A model generated the notes under the pieces. That model saw nothing but the letters and a program-made list of their open reading frames with translations. It ran no database searches and was not told the origin of the DNA. DNA of 64,000 nt from Mesodorylaimus sp. YZB2_4 (Eukaryota > Nematoda > Enoplea > Dorylaimida > Dorylaimidae), in the NCBI GenBank assembly GCA_030248295.1, contig JASANH010000913.1:186001-250000 (forward strand), read 5' to 3'. This document shows, one piece after another, positions 14,201 through 26,119 of this stretch (position 1 is its first letter; the number at the start of each line of letters is the position of its first letter). Position numbers and translations under genes: made by a program.

Positions 14201-17200
14201 ACCCACAAAGTATTCCTCACCCGTTGAAAACTTTGCCCCAAGTCTGCGACGAAAAGCTTTATCGTATCTGCATTTTTCATCCCCTGATGACTGCACATGT
14301 GTTTTTCAGACGCTTTTTTGCGCAGCATTTTCTTCTTGATATCGGAAAATCTTTTTAAGCTTCATCGTCCGTCACTCGGATTGGACTGGTCGAAATGAAC
14401 TGCACTAAGAGACCAGTGCGATCCCAGAAGAACAGTTTTTATAAGGCTAGACATCAAGTTGGCCATCTCCCAAATTATGCACGGGCATTGGCAATGTAAG
14501 AAAGGCATTTTGCAGGTTTTTAGCTTCGTTAGAAATTAGTCTTAGGGAAACTTCGGGGAAGGTCTTTGAGAAATTGCATCATTTGTCTTTTTTCTTCTAC
14601 CCCAGAAAGTCAATAAATTGTGTACAAGCAAACATTTGCTTTAGTAGATGGATGCCTGAAAATTCGTGACTGTGGTCGTGTCCCATCCGAGTCCATTGGG
14701 TAATCATTGAAAGTATTCGAAAAAAAGATAGATCGAATTTCGTGATAAAACACAAACAAACTAGCCAAAGACTATTCGTCTTCTGGTATATGTGCCCAAG
14801 GTTGATTCGAAATGTCAATAAATAAGCGACATAGGCAGGGGGAAATGAGCGAAACTTGAAATCTAGGTCATCATAGCAAATGAGAATGAGTTCATTCTAG
14901 CCGCGTTCAAGATCCCTGATGTGTCGTGATTAGAATTTTTTGTGCTCATTTTCTCTCTGTGTGTATTTGTTTGAAATTAAAGTTCCTCTTTACGATAAGC
15001 AATAACATGCAGCCCAGCTGGATAAAATAGCTGGAGATCAGATGCTCATTAATTGGGTATTGCACATTTTAAAACTGTAATAAAAATGGAGAATTTAAAT
15101 TGGCGCCTTGGGCTCCTTGAATATGATCATTTTAAAAAATCCACAGCTCTATGCGGTGTTTCAATTGTGGCTCCTGTTTGATGAATTTTGCCAAGTGAAT
15201 GCGAGTTTTTAAGTTGGTAGTACTTTTTAAAAAATGACCAAATTTTCTGTTAGGTTCCAGTTTGAAGTAAATTGAAAGAATTGAAGGAGCTTAAACGAAT
15301 GATCGGCGGTATAATAATAATTTACCTCATTCGCAGTAGCAAGCACGGCTAATAGAAAAAAAGTGCTTAAACATAGAGGCCATCGAGATTTCTTCAAAAT
15401 TCTTGCCAAAGATTTCAAAAAAGTTGTTTTCGAACTGTTTTGCTTCTCTATACTAATCGCCACGCTCCAAATTTTCTTTGGAACAAATTGATTTTGCATA
15501 AAAATAAATGCGTGAAAATTCTCACCTAATCTCTCTTTTAATCCTACCCGCCCCTTCTTCATCCTAAATGATCGATATTGTTTCCTTTTACGTCTCAAAA
15601 AATTCCGCTTGAATGAATCTAATTCAGTATGTTCGTCTGAAGAGGACTCTAAGCGGGACAGTGTTTACGTCTGTGTTGATTTCCCCCTGCATATTGGCCA
15701 TTTATCGATCACCGAGTGTTGATGCTGGCAATTTCACGATCGACGCATGCCACCGCCTGTTTACTTAGATTTTGGGAAATAGAGAAGATGTGTTGAAAAT
15801 GAGAGCAAGGCTGGCTTAAATAGGCTTCGAGACAAGAAGGGAATCTGAATCTATCGAGGCACTCAACCAAGCGTACAATATTTTTGTCATGTCCATATAT
15901 GGTCTATTTGTTTCGTCCACTTATTGGCACGGCCTCGAACACAATTCGTCAAAAATTCCGTCCAGAACGTCAGCTTAGGAAAATGCGTCAAAAAATTTGT
16001 CCTTGACACTTTGATGGCTCGTTTGCATTGAGCCTGACCTGCCTAGATCATCACTCACACACCCATTCATTCGATTGACGTGGGATGTATTGGTTTTTCG
16101 GGTGTGCAAGAACACGACCATCTGCTCAGTTTTCACGTCCAAAAAAGGAAACTACGCTCATTAACCTTCAGTTCAACCAATCCTTGCCCGACCATCATCC
16201 GCTCTGATTAAGCAAAAACCATGGCCTTTTAGAGGCAATAAACCGCGCCTACGAGGCATTTCTCATCCCCTTTATGATGTACCTTCCTTTGGCTTCCCTT
16301 TTAAGGCGAACCATGCATGCCTTTCGTTATGAGCATATAAAGAAGACCGAACCACCTGCTCCCCTCTCGATCCAGGCTACGGCCATGAAGACTGCTTTGA
16401 ATAGCCAAATAAAGCAAACATGCGCCAACGAGTCTGGCCAGTGACAAGGAGGGAATAACATTTATTTTTCATATTTCTACTTGACACCCCCTCCGAGGAC
16501 TGCAAGCCAGGAACGTGATGACACGAGCGGAAAGCCAAATGTGCACTGAGAGAGCTAGCCAAGTGTCAAGGCCATTATACATAATTAGCAGTGTTGGCCG
16601 CTCTTGAATGAATTATAAACGGACACAAATAATTTTTCAATATAAAACTTTATTTAGCTTTTCTTCGAAAGGTGTGAGGAAAATGTGAAAGTGACGAAAA
16701 GCGAAGGTGACAGAAAAATTAAATGTAATGAATGAAAGTGCAGTTATTAATTCTAAATGACAAGCACATGCGATGTTTAGTGACGTGATAAAATTGATAA
16801 AGGTGCGGCAGAGTGCCGTAAATGACTGATTACGAAGAGAATGCAACAGGTGATAAGACGATGGGGTTGAAAAATTAGACAGAAAATCAACTAATCAACG
16901 AGTGATAGCTTGATAAGATAATTGACAGAACGAAGAGTCATTGAAGCATGGATTGAGTGGCTCCTGAACCCCCACCCTTCTAGGACCTAAGCTAATGTTA
17001 GTTTTCGCATTGGCTGAGTAGGCACATCACACTGGGTAATCAGTGATAAGACGAGCGCCCAAACCAAACACATCAGGTATCATTTGTGAGACGCAGCGAT
17101 AAGCTTCTTTTTTTCTATTTCCCACTGTGAGACGCTGTGACCAGCTTGATTGGCCTGCTTGATAAGGGGCATTGATAAAATCAGTGCAAATCTGATTGTT

Positions 17201-18244
17201 GATGTCAAGAATGTAAGGGATACGAAACCTGTCGAAGCAGCCTCTGATGGCCTAGTGATATCAGTGAGCATGATAAGACGAAGGTCGCCTCAGTCAACGA
17301 CGGCTAGCTTGAAGAAGCTTGTGTCGATGGGAGAAGGGCAGAAGTCATGCGGCTCTTCGAAAGGATAAGAATTCTAAGCTTTCGCCCTTCAAGGTCAGCT
17401 GACCGATTTTGCAGTCCGCTGTAGGATTAAACCATTATGGACTCTGTGCTATTTGTCCTGCTCGTACAAACTCCTCAATCGTGGGGGACCCTCACACTTA
17501 TCAAACATTCTATCAAAACTTCCACATAGTCATTCGTCTTGTCGGTCGGACCTCAACCTCAAAAGTAGTCCGTCACAAACACAGCCATTTTTCGAAAAAT
17601 TCCTCGGCCAAAAACGGGCCTTGCAACAAGTCCACAAGCCAAATTTGCAAAAAGGCCAATGTGCCAAAGTGTGCCTCATAAAGCCGAAATATGTGCAAAC
17701 CCTGAGGCATGTACTTACCCCATTCATCCGTGCTCTCAGTGGAAGCAACACTGGCCGAGTCGAACATCATCCATCCGGTCCCGTATTGGGAATGTTGGGA
17801 GCGTTGCAGTACGCTGTGGTAACCAGACTCGTCCAAGTCTCGTCCTTGTTCCATCAAGGCTCGTCGTAAACAATCCATATCAAAGTCTAAATCGTACTGA
17901 TACCTCGGTCCTTCGAAATCACCATCCAAACTGCGAGCATCGGCCGCAGCCACAGCCGAGGTGGTGGCTGAGGAAGTGGAAGCTGCATTGGAACTCGACC
18001 ACAAACCACCAGTGGAATGCTCGGCAAAAAAAGAAGTAGCTGCCGCCACGAAACCACCCGCTTGACTAGATGATGAAGAAGTCATTTTTTGACAGCGACT
18101 AGAGTTAGATAGATTGGTTGAGGAGGACAAACTATTAGGACGACGTTTGGCACGTCCCACGACCACGCTCGTACATCGAGTCAACGCGTCCATGCTCGCC
18201 CGTTCGACGAAAAAGGGCAGACTAGGAATAAGGAAAGGTTGTTG
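2215..18244 (-). CDS. MCF2L: MCF2L/DBS-like Dbl-family RhoGEF (N-terminal half, partial)
   Basis: Dbl-family guanine nucleotide exchange factors load GTP onto Rho/Cdc42-type GTPases at membranes. Six exons can be read: 17719-18244, 11452-11535, 7065-7155, 5013-5129, 2918-3067 and 2215-2454. They give, in order, a Ser-rich N-terminus, the Sec14/CRAL-TRIO lipid-binding domain (ATRYAFLSG; VIVVDRRSDKWTALKSLL; LTLDLGGSLKYNHLEWVQHR) and a spectrin-repeat region containing ETELPND and FEKFWIQHERRLQRCLELRR. This order and these motifs are typical of MCF2/MCF2L. Exon phases are compatible 17719->11535 (phase 1) and in phase 0 from 5013 to 2215. Two Sec14 exons were not found: one between 11452 and 7155, where the phases require a linking exon, and one between 7065 and 5129. 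The DH-PH part must lie left of base 1. The two spectrin exons use non-consensus donors (GTCGGT, GTCAGT). The family call is strong; the choice among MCF2, MCF2L and MCF2L2 is inferred. Confidence 0.85.
3068..5012. other. RhoGEF intron with a GATAAG-motif cluster
   Basis: This is the intron between the Sec14 exon at 5013-5129 and the spectrin exon at 2918-3067. From 3165 to 3600 there are about nine GATAAG or CTTATC hexamers, often as CTGATAAG followed by an alternating purine-pyrimidine stretch (CATGCGCGC, CATACATGCATA). More copies occur near 3966 and 4229-4250. I see no exon here. Confidence 0.6.
5130..7064. other. RhoGEF intron region; one Sec14 exon not located
   Basis: About 40 residues of the Sec14 fold are expected between the exons at 7065-7155 and 5013-5129, but I could not find a convincing frame with splice sites. 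The stretch includes a tRNA-like box B (GGTTCGACTCTC, near 5312), a C12 run near 5859 and another group of GATAAG-type motifs between 6500 and 6930. Confidence 0.45.
7156..11451. other. RhoGEF intron region with degenerate repeats and SINE pieces
   Basis: A linking exon is required by phase (phase 1 at 11452, phase 2 at 7155) but was not found. From about 8270 to 8960 a degenerate motif resembling TTTTGCAAAATCAAAGAAAG recurs. At 10955-11030 and 11222-11290 are minus-strand tRNA-like box B sequences (GGGTTCGAATCCC-like and GGGTTCGAGTCCC-like). The rest shows nothing I can name. Confidence 0.45.
11222..11290 (-). repeat. tRNA-derived SINE head (fragment)
   Basis: Read on the minus strand this contains GGGGTTCGAGTCCCACC, an RNA polymerase III box B, preceded by a tRNA-like variable region. 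A similar box B lies about 260 bp away at 10,962-10,978. No intact cloverleaf can be drawn, so a SINE fragment is more likely than a working tRNA. Confidence 0.45.
11536..17718. other. RhoGEF intron region, 6.2 kb; a minisatellite and GATAAG clusters
   Basis: The stretch lies between the first Sec14 exon and the proposed N-terminal exon. It contains the 29-bp minisatellite (12870-13135), a tRNA-like fragment (about 13668-13735, minus) and a dense GATAAG cluster (16790-17370). An open minus-strand frame at 15227-15598 includes a hydrophobic, signal-like stretch (LCLSTFFLLAVLATANE) followed by a GTAAAT that could be a donor. I do not regard this as sufficient for a gene call. Confidence 0.45.
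12870..13135 (+). repeat. Degenerate minisatellite, unit about 29 bp, about 8 copies
   Basis: A core like TTTAAACTGACCAATAGG followed by GGAGCTAAG recurs with a spacing close to 29 bp, at about 12900, 12930, 12958, 12986, 13015, 13044, 13072 and 13101. Copies differ at several positions (ACCAATAGG versus GCCAATCGG), so the array is old. Confidence 0.75.
17719..18244 (-). CDS. Putative N-terminal exon of the MCF2L-like gene
   Basis: The reading frame runs from a TTTTAG acceptor just above 18244, with a Met at 18193, to the donor GTAAGTAC at 17711-17718, ending in phase 1. The protein is rich in Ser, Ala and Thr (a run of five Ser near residue 40 from the Met) and then acidic, including DFDMDCLRRALMEQ and ASTESTDEW. 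It resembles a disordered regulatory tail and I recognise no domain. Membership in the RhoGEF gene is inferred from matching strand and phase with the exon at 11535. It could instead be the first coding exon of an unrelated gene. An upstream exon is possible because the frame is open at the acceptor. Confidence 0.5.
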
Positions 18245-21200
18245 CCTAAAAGAAAATCGAAATGTGGTCAAGCAAGGGATGATTCATTGGCGACGAGGTC
18301 CCACTCTTCTCGAGGCATGTATCACAAATTAGACGTTTTTCTTTCCCGACCAATCCACCCCCACGGCCAGTATTATAGCAAAGAATATGCAATTTTCCCT
18401 TATCATTCCTTTTCCTCTTGATCTACGCGTACGCCTTCAAACCAACACGACAACTGCATGCTTTCGAAGCTAATGCTAAAGCTAAAAAGGAAAAACGGGC
18501 CAGTCTTCGGCCAAGAAGCGAGCCCATACGAGCCTACTGCCTTCTTTGGGCTTCCTTCTTATACGAACCATCGACGAAGACTCGACCGTCGTCGAACCCG
18601 ACGGCTGGCTTGAATCTATCGACCCTCCTCCTGTCCTGCTGCCCGGAAGCTGCGGTTCTCTTCCCCCCCCCCCGTCTTGTGTCCTTGTCCATATATGCCA
18701 AAGAAAGGCTGGACGCGAGAGCACTCGGCCGGGCAACAGATGAGCGAGGCCGAGCAGATGCGAAATGAACCATTGCCCCGAGACGAAGCCCGCACCAAAA
18801 GTGTGCAGTGGAACGAAAATGAAACCTCACGCGAAAAGACCATTTCAATCGTCCTGATCACCCAGTTTTACTATTGGCACCCTTATTAGGAGGGGGCCAC
18901 CAATGCAAACTAGGCCAGTCATTCCCACTACTACCCTTTTTTTGAAAATACGTTTGCATTTAGTCAGTTGACTGGAGTTCTTTTTTACTTTCTTCATCAT
19001 TGTTTTACGCCTTTTTCGATCCTACAACTTGCTTATTGGAAAGCTGGCTAATCTGTCGGGAATTTAGATGCGTGGGGGCTGGGTGGCCATAAATGGACAA
19101 GGCTAATGTGGAAATGAGAATGGTTGTATTGGGCGCAATGTGTCTTATTCGGGGGTTTTCCTTTCTTGGATTTTATTTAGTCAGGAAGCAATCAAATTAA
19201 AAGTCTAATTAAACTTGTTAATGAGTGGAAAATGCCGTCAAGTGCTGATGGTGGAATCCAGCTCCATGTCAGTTGTTTCTAATCATGGGTGTTTTACTGC
19301 CGAGTGCACTGACCTAAGTAGTTAGTCTGAGATTCTGGTTTTGTCATTTTCTAGCTCATTCTGTTTCTGTCCATGTGTGCATTGCTATGTGTATGTGTGT
19401 GAATCCAGAAAACTTTATCACAAAGAGCTATGAGAACCACTTTTGGTATTTTCAGCCATGCGAAGCTGGAATCAGCTTTTAATCCAACGTTAATTGTTTT
19501 CATTAACACCAAACAGCCCTGATTGCTGCCACAGCTTATGACCTTATTTATGATTGTGAATTGTCGCACCAAATAAAACCTAGCATGCTAGGAATAACCA
19601 GGTAGGACTGCCGATCCTGCCATCCCTTGCCCCATAGGGATCACAACTTTCATTGTTATACCCCCTTTTAGTGCTATCAACACGCTTTTGACTTTGAGCC
19701 CCAGAGCTAACCACCTTTGAGCTTTGACTTTTCACTTCTTTTTTGAGTCCCAGTACCATTCTTCCACACTTTCTTATCACTTCTTCCAGCTCATGCAGAT
19801 TGCTGAGTGATTCAAATCTTCTTATCATTGTCTCCTTATCAGCGACCCCCTCCCCCCCCTCGGTGCCAGCCTTTCGCTATCACCTTCCTCTCATTGTCAG
19901 CACGGCCGCACACCCATATCAGAGTTGCTGCCCTTGTCAATACCCCGTGACTCTTCACTTAACCACGCCCCAAGCCCATTTCCGCATCCACTCGCACCCT
20001 CGCTCCACCTCGTCCTCTCATTTCCGTCATTTTATCCCAAACTCATTTGAAAAAGCCCCACTTTTAAAACTTGAATCAAATAAATTAGGGAAGCATAAAA
20101 TGCTGGCTATTCTTCTTGTGCCAGCAAGAACGCAATGCGGCTTTAGTTGACTAAGAGAGTGGCTTTTTGGGGAAGCTAGGTCGTCGAAAACACAAATTAA
20201 ACCTCTTTTTTACTTTGCCTCACTAAACAGCAGCCAAAGTCGGCTTTCACCATTTCTACTCAATTGCACGCCTGGTCTCATTGGCCGCTTTCGAAGCTAC
20301 TTTTTCCACTGCACCTTCTCTAACCTCAACTTACATACCTCCCATCCTAAATGCAGCCGGGAGGTCGCGGGCGCAGATAGATTTAGGTCGAGAAACGCAC
20401 AAAAATCGATACCCATTCAAACTGCCCGCTATGGGAATGTCAAATGGTTTTTTTTACGATTTTTCCTTTCCTCTCCCTGTTCATTAAATTCGTTGTTGAG
20501 ATGCAAATGGGCAAATCGTAACTCTAAGCCATCAGTATTGGAACACGAGAAAAAATGGGAAGCATACTCGATGAGTGTACTTATCAAGGCCATGACGCAG
20601 GTCCCCGCAAGCAGATACCCTTCATATCCGGTCCACTTCGATTACTCAATAAATCAAGACGAGTGGATGAGGGGTTGGGAAATGGGCTTCCATCTTACTA
20701 GTCACCAACATTCATGCGCACAAGTGGCAGCGAAGTGCCAAAAAATGGTGCATAGAGGTCTTGAAGTAAAAATTTTAAATGTGAGGAAAACGTGTCTGGA
20801 ACTATATTTTACCCACCCCATGCGAGAACGTGCACTAAGTAAAGCAAATATGTCACGATGCGAGTGAAGCTGTTTCGGCAGTTGCAGAGATCGGATGGGG
20901 AAAGGTATAACTTAACCAGAGGCACAAAACTGCACAGATGTGGAAAATGTAGTTTCATGTAGGCCTTTTTTAGCAAACGGATTCAGGAAGCTTTTAATCA
21001 CACAAATGTATGTGTCAGTGTACGCAAGATGTGGACAGTGACAGTCCGACCAGCATGAGCAACATTTGGGGGCAATGTGCATCGCCACAAAATCACGCCA
21101 TTGAATAGATTGAAATTAAAGAAGCAAGTGTGGGAGGAGCAGAAGATGACTGCGCTGATACATTGGATGGCAGCGTCCAGGATGATATTACGGGGCTCTC

Positions 21201-21700
21201 CTCTCTCAGCTTTGGCCACAGACAGCATTGTGGGTACAGCTGCCAGTTGGTTAAGGCGCTTTTCCCGCATTGCTGGGTCAGCAACCCTGGTCTGGAGGCC
21301 GCAGTTCTAATCCCGCTGGTAACGGCGCTTCAGTAAGTCCGTTCTCGAAGGGAGCTGGTGCTCCACGGCGATTTGAGAAGTCCATCCCTGGTCTTGCGCA
21401 TTCAGCAACGCCATGTGGCCGAAGCCGAGGGAGGAGTGTCAAGAAACCGGTGCTTAAACACATGTCGTGGGGCCATCGCAGCATCATCCTGGACGCTGCT
21501 CTTAGCGAAGGTTCTCCTGGTGGGAATGCCAGAGGGAACCTGCCCTGAGAGTTGATCATCCCCACGGCATTCCTTTTCATATCATGACCGCTGCCCGGCT
21601 GTGGGGGATACAAGTTGGAGTTCCAAGGAACTGGGGCGGCGAGGGGCTGAACCCGCAGAAGTCAAGAAAAGACCAGTGGTACTGTACTTATCTAGTGTTA
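18245..21700. other. No recognisable gene
   Basis: This covers the space upstream of the proposed RhoGEF N-terminal exon up to the satellite. Open frames on both strands near 18.4-18.9 kb and 21.0-21.6 kb overlap each other and have no recognisable domain. A GC-rich stretch with a C11 run lies near 18664. The promoter of the RhoGEF could be here, but I see no clear core element. Confidence 0.4.
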
Positions 21701-21715
21701 ATATGATCTTAGGAA

Positions 21716-24195
21716 AAGGTATACAGTAGATAGGATTTGGATATCTGTATCCCAGAAAGATATCCAGTAGATAGGATTTCGATATCTACTGTATATCACA
21801 GAAATATATCCAGTAGATATGATTTTGATATCTATATCACAAAAAGATATACAGTAGATATGATTTGGATATCTATATCACAGAAAGATATCCAGTAGAT
21901 ATGATTTGGATATGTATATCACAGAAAGATATACAGTAGATATGATTTGGATATGTATATCACAGAAAGATATACAGTAGATATGATTTGGATATGTATA
22001 TCACAGAAAGATATACAGTAGATATGATTTGGATATCTATATCACAAAAAGATATACAGTAGATATGATTTAGATATCTATATCACAGAAAGATATCCAG
22101 TAGATATGATTTGGATATGTATATCACAGAAAGATATACAGTAGATATGATTTTGATATGTATATCACAGAAAGATATACAGTAGATATGATTTGGATAT
22201 CTATATCACAGAAAGATATCCAGTAGATATGATTTGGATATGTATATCACAGAAAGATATACAGTAGATATGATTTGGATATCTATATCACAGAAAGATA
22301 TCCAGTAGATATGATTTTGATATCTATATCACAGAAAGATGTACAGTAGATATGATTTTGATATCTATATCACAGAAAGATATCCAGTAGATATGATTTG
22401 GATATGTATATCACCGAAAGATATACAGTAGATATGATTTGGATATCTATATCACAGAAAGATATCCAGTAGATATGATTTGGATATGTATATCACAGAA
22501 AGATGTACAGTAGATATGATTTGGATATCTATATCACAGAAAGATATACAGTAGATATGATTTGGATATGTATATCACAGAAAGATATACAGTAGATATG
22601 ATTTGGATATGTATATCACAGAAAGATATACAGTAGATATGATTTGGATATGTATATCACCGAAAGATATACAGTAGATATGATTTGGATATCTATATCA
22701 CAGAAAGATATCCAGTAGATATGATTTGGATATGTATATCACAGAAAGATGTACAGTAGATATGATTTGGATATCTATATCACAGAAAGATATACAGTAG
22801 ATATGATTTGGATATGTATATCACAGAAAGATATACAGTAGATATGATTTGGATATGTATATCACAGAAAGATATACAGTAGATATGATTTGGATATGTA
22901 TATCACAGAAAGATATACAGTAGATATGATTTGGATATGTATATCACAGAAAGATATACAGTAGATATGATTTGGATATGTATATCACAGAAAGATATAC
23001 AGTAGATATGATTTGGATATGTATATCACAGAAAGATATACAGTAGATATGATTTGGATATGTATATCACAGAAAGATATACAGTAGATATGATTTGGAT
23101 ATGTATATCACAGAAAGATATACAGTAGATATGATTTGGATATGTATATCACAGAAAGATGTACAGTAGATATGATTTTGATATCTATATCACAGAAAGA
23201 TATCCAGTAGATATGATTTGGATATGTATATCACCGAAAGATATACAGTAGATATGATTTTGATATCTATATCACAGAAAGATATCCAGTAGATATGATT
23301 TGGATATGTATATCACAGAAAGATGTACAGTAGATATGATTTGGATATCTATATCACAGAAAGATATACAGTAGATATGATTTGGATATGTATATCACAG
23401 AAAGATATACAGTAGATATGATTTGGATATGTATATCACAGAAAGATATACAGTAGATATGATTTGGATATGTATATCACAGAAAGATATACAGTAGATA
23501 TGATTTGGATATGTATATCACAGAAAGATATACAGTAGATATGATTTGGATATCTATATCACAGAAAGATATACAGTAGATATGATTTGGATATGTATAT
23601 CACAGAAAGATATACAGTAGATATGATTTGGATATCTATATCACAGAAAGATATACAGTAGACATGATTTTGATATGTATATCACAGAACGATATACAGT
23701 AGATATGATTTTGATATGTATATCACAGAAAGATATACAGTAGACATGATTTTGATATGTATATCACAGAAAGATATACAGTAGATATGATTTTGATATG
23801 TATATCACAGAAAGATATACAGTAGATATGATTTGGATATGTATATCACAGAAAGATATACAGTAGATATGATTTGGATATGTATATCACAGAAAGATAT
23901 ACAGTAGATATGATTTTGATATCTATATCACAAAAAGATATACAGTAGATATGATTTTGATATGTATATCACAGAAAGATATACAGTAGATATGATTTGG
24001 ATATGTATATCACAGAAAGATATACAGTAGATATGATTTTGATATCTATATCACAAAAAGATATACAGTAGATATGATTTTGATATGTATATCACAGAAA
24101 GATATACAGTAGATATGATTTGGATATGTATATCACAGAAAGATATACAGTAGATATGATTTGGATATGTATATCACAGAAAGATATACATAGAT
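21716..24195 (+). repeat. 41-bp satellite array, about 60 units, with higher-order structure
   Basis: The unit is 41 bp and has cores GATATACAGTAGATATGATT and TGGATATGTATATCACAGAA. Register is kept at exact multiples of 41 across almost the whole array, and divergence is concentrated at the two edges. Each unit starts with GATATAC and contains GTATATC, a 7-bp inverted pair. Variant units (GATGTACAG, TCACCGAAAG, GATATCCAG) recur in a block pattern described under findings. The right edge decays near 24190 and is followed by a MITE-like element. Confidence 0.97.
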
Positions 24196-24242
24196 ATTCA
24201 AATCATATCTCCTGAAAAGATATGAATAGATATTTATTTGAT

Positions 24243-24396
24243 ATAATGTGAATCACTTTTATTTCGCGGTTTTCGCGGATGGCCTGGTCCGCGAAATTTT
24301 TTATGCACTAGTGACAGAGGCAGAAACCGCAAAAACTTCAACCCGCGAAATAGGCTGAAGGCTCAAAACCTCGAAATTAAAGTGATTTACAGTATA
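24243..24396. mobile_element. MITE-like element with CGCGAAAT terminal repeats
   Basis: The left end (GAATCACTTTTATTTCGCGG) and the reverse complement of the right end (AAATCACTTTAATTTCGAGG) match at most positions over about 20 bp, and internal CCGCGAAAT copies occur. TATA lies next to both ends, which could include a TA target duplication. It is about 150 bp long and has no coding capacity. Similar short CGCGAAAT-ended elements are common in invertebrate genomes. Confidence 0.65.
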
Positions 24397-24539
24397 GAAT
24401 TCTGGACGCACCAAAGTTTCAACTATCTGAAAAATCTGAAAAATCTGATGTTTAAAAACCTTACTTCCTGCTATTCCCAGTCACGGTGGCCCACATCGAC
24501 TCTGGTTGCTGTGGTCGACTATCAAACATAGAAAGCTGC

Positions 24540-25385
24540 AGCGTCCGCATATGTACGTAACTTGCTAGCCTCGTTCACATCATTACTGCTGAAGCGGGGA
24601 GTTCTTGGTCGATCAGCATAGCCGGCCAAGCCTGCGACTTGCTGTCGATCGCTGGCTAAACATTCACATTGCAGATAGACAGTGGCACCAGTCAGACTCT
24701 GTCTGCAAGAGGCTGGTGAATAAAGAAGAAAACAGCTTGTATATTTTAATCATGAAATAAACTTCTGGATGTCCAAGCAATCACAACTGAAACTTTTAGA
24801 TCACCTGTGCTCACAGTAGCTAGAAATGTCATCCGATGTTGGCTTGCACCCCTTTGATAATGCGCCTCACAGTACTTGCGGATGTCAGCATCAAAAGCAC
24901 AATGTGCGTAGATGCAGTGGGATTCTCTGTTTTAAACCTTTCCCAACCATATGAGCTCCAAGTCATTGTGAATGCGGCAAACACCAGCAACGCTGCATCA
25001 GCCGCAAATACCAAGCGATTAAACCTTCGAATTTCAGGCTGGTTTAGCTTCGGCAAGGTCAGCCACTCTGCTGAGGTGATTCTGGGCTTGGTTTGACCTG
25101 TCAATTTGGACCCGCCTTTAGCAACACGCCAACTGCACAAAAAAATCTTTCTGAAAATATTGAAACATTCACGCTAAGCTGATGCAAGCTGTGCCCACAT
25201 CCGTGCATTTCGGATTGCCGCAGGATTGTCAAATATTCAGATCTCAAATGCATATCTCGGTTCCGAAAAGATAAGATATAGATGTAGATATTCATTTGCA
25301 AACAGATTCAGATTGATATTCATAACTCAAAAGATATGACTATATTTATTAGATATAGATATGGGTATGGATTCCATACCAACAC
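24540..25385 (+). repeat. Dispersed repeat, copy A
   Basis: It matches 34110-35310 in the same orientation, starting at the shared CGTAACTTGCTAG and ending in GATATAGATATGG-rich DNA. A deletion relative to copy B removes about 370 bp at the shared TTGCACCCCTTTGATA point. The minus-strand frame TKPRITSAEW.TLP.LNQP is conserved between the copies, so part may come from a coding sequence. I do not recognise the family. Confidence 0.75.
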
Positions 25386-26119
25386 TGTACTGATCTGCAG
25401 GCGTCCATGCTCATGAATACCACCTCACCAGCTCTCAAGAACACAGTGAATCGCCATTAAGTGCGACCCCTGCGTGGTTAGACGAATAACTCGCGAGCCC
25501 AGCCCCGATACCTAACAGGATAGTGATGATAGTGAGCGACTGATCGGGCAGATCAAAGGCAACAGTGCACGGTGCACATGAATCACAGTTTGAGCAATGG
25601 TATGTTGTGTGAAAAATACTAATGCTAATGGCAGGGGACTAGCCATGGAGAGCATCAGCGATCCCACTTCACGCATGCAGTAGGTTCAAGGAGCTTTTGG
25701 CCCGAGTGCCATAAGGCTTCACAGTTGACAGCCTGACCGTCAACCTCCAAAAATTTGAAGCCCACCTTTATCTAATTCTTGGACCTATACTGTACAGTAT
25801 TCGTGCAGCATATGAAAAAAACGAGCTAAAACACAAAAATGAAACTTTTGGCATGCAGCTACAAACGTTACAATTCAGATTAAAAAAGTGATCATTAAGA
25901 TTCAAATTGGTATTCTACGGCAGTGTAAAGTAACCTGACTACCCAAGCGCCTCGTTGTCTAGGCCCCATCAGTGTGTAGTGCTTGTCCCCGCGTCAGGTC
26001 GTTTCGATCCATCTCTCATTCGCTGGCATCGCAGTCGCACTGATCGCTCGCACTGATCTTATCCAATTTCGTCAATCGATCGAAGCTCGCTCACATTGTT
26101 CGATCAATATCCACCAAGA
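25386..26119. other. No gene seen; upstream region of the next gene
   Basis: The stretch holds no supported exon. Its right end is the 5' flank of the two-exon gene that begins at 26120; no clear TATA box or initiator is visible. Confidence 0.4.

Noticed and set aside
15227..15598. Minus-strand frame with a signal-peptide-like stretch
   Set aside because: The hydrophobic segment has no close upstream Met in a good context and no downstream partner exon could be found.
21077..21613. Overlapping frames on both strands before the satellite
   Set aside because: They mirror each other, include a tRNA-like GTTCTAATCCC piece and look like SINE or repeat DNA.
21716..24195. CRISPR array
   Set aside because: The 41-bp units are contiguous and near identical with no unique spacers. 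This is a eukaryotic satellite.
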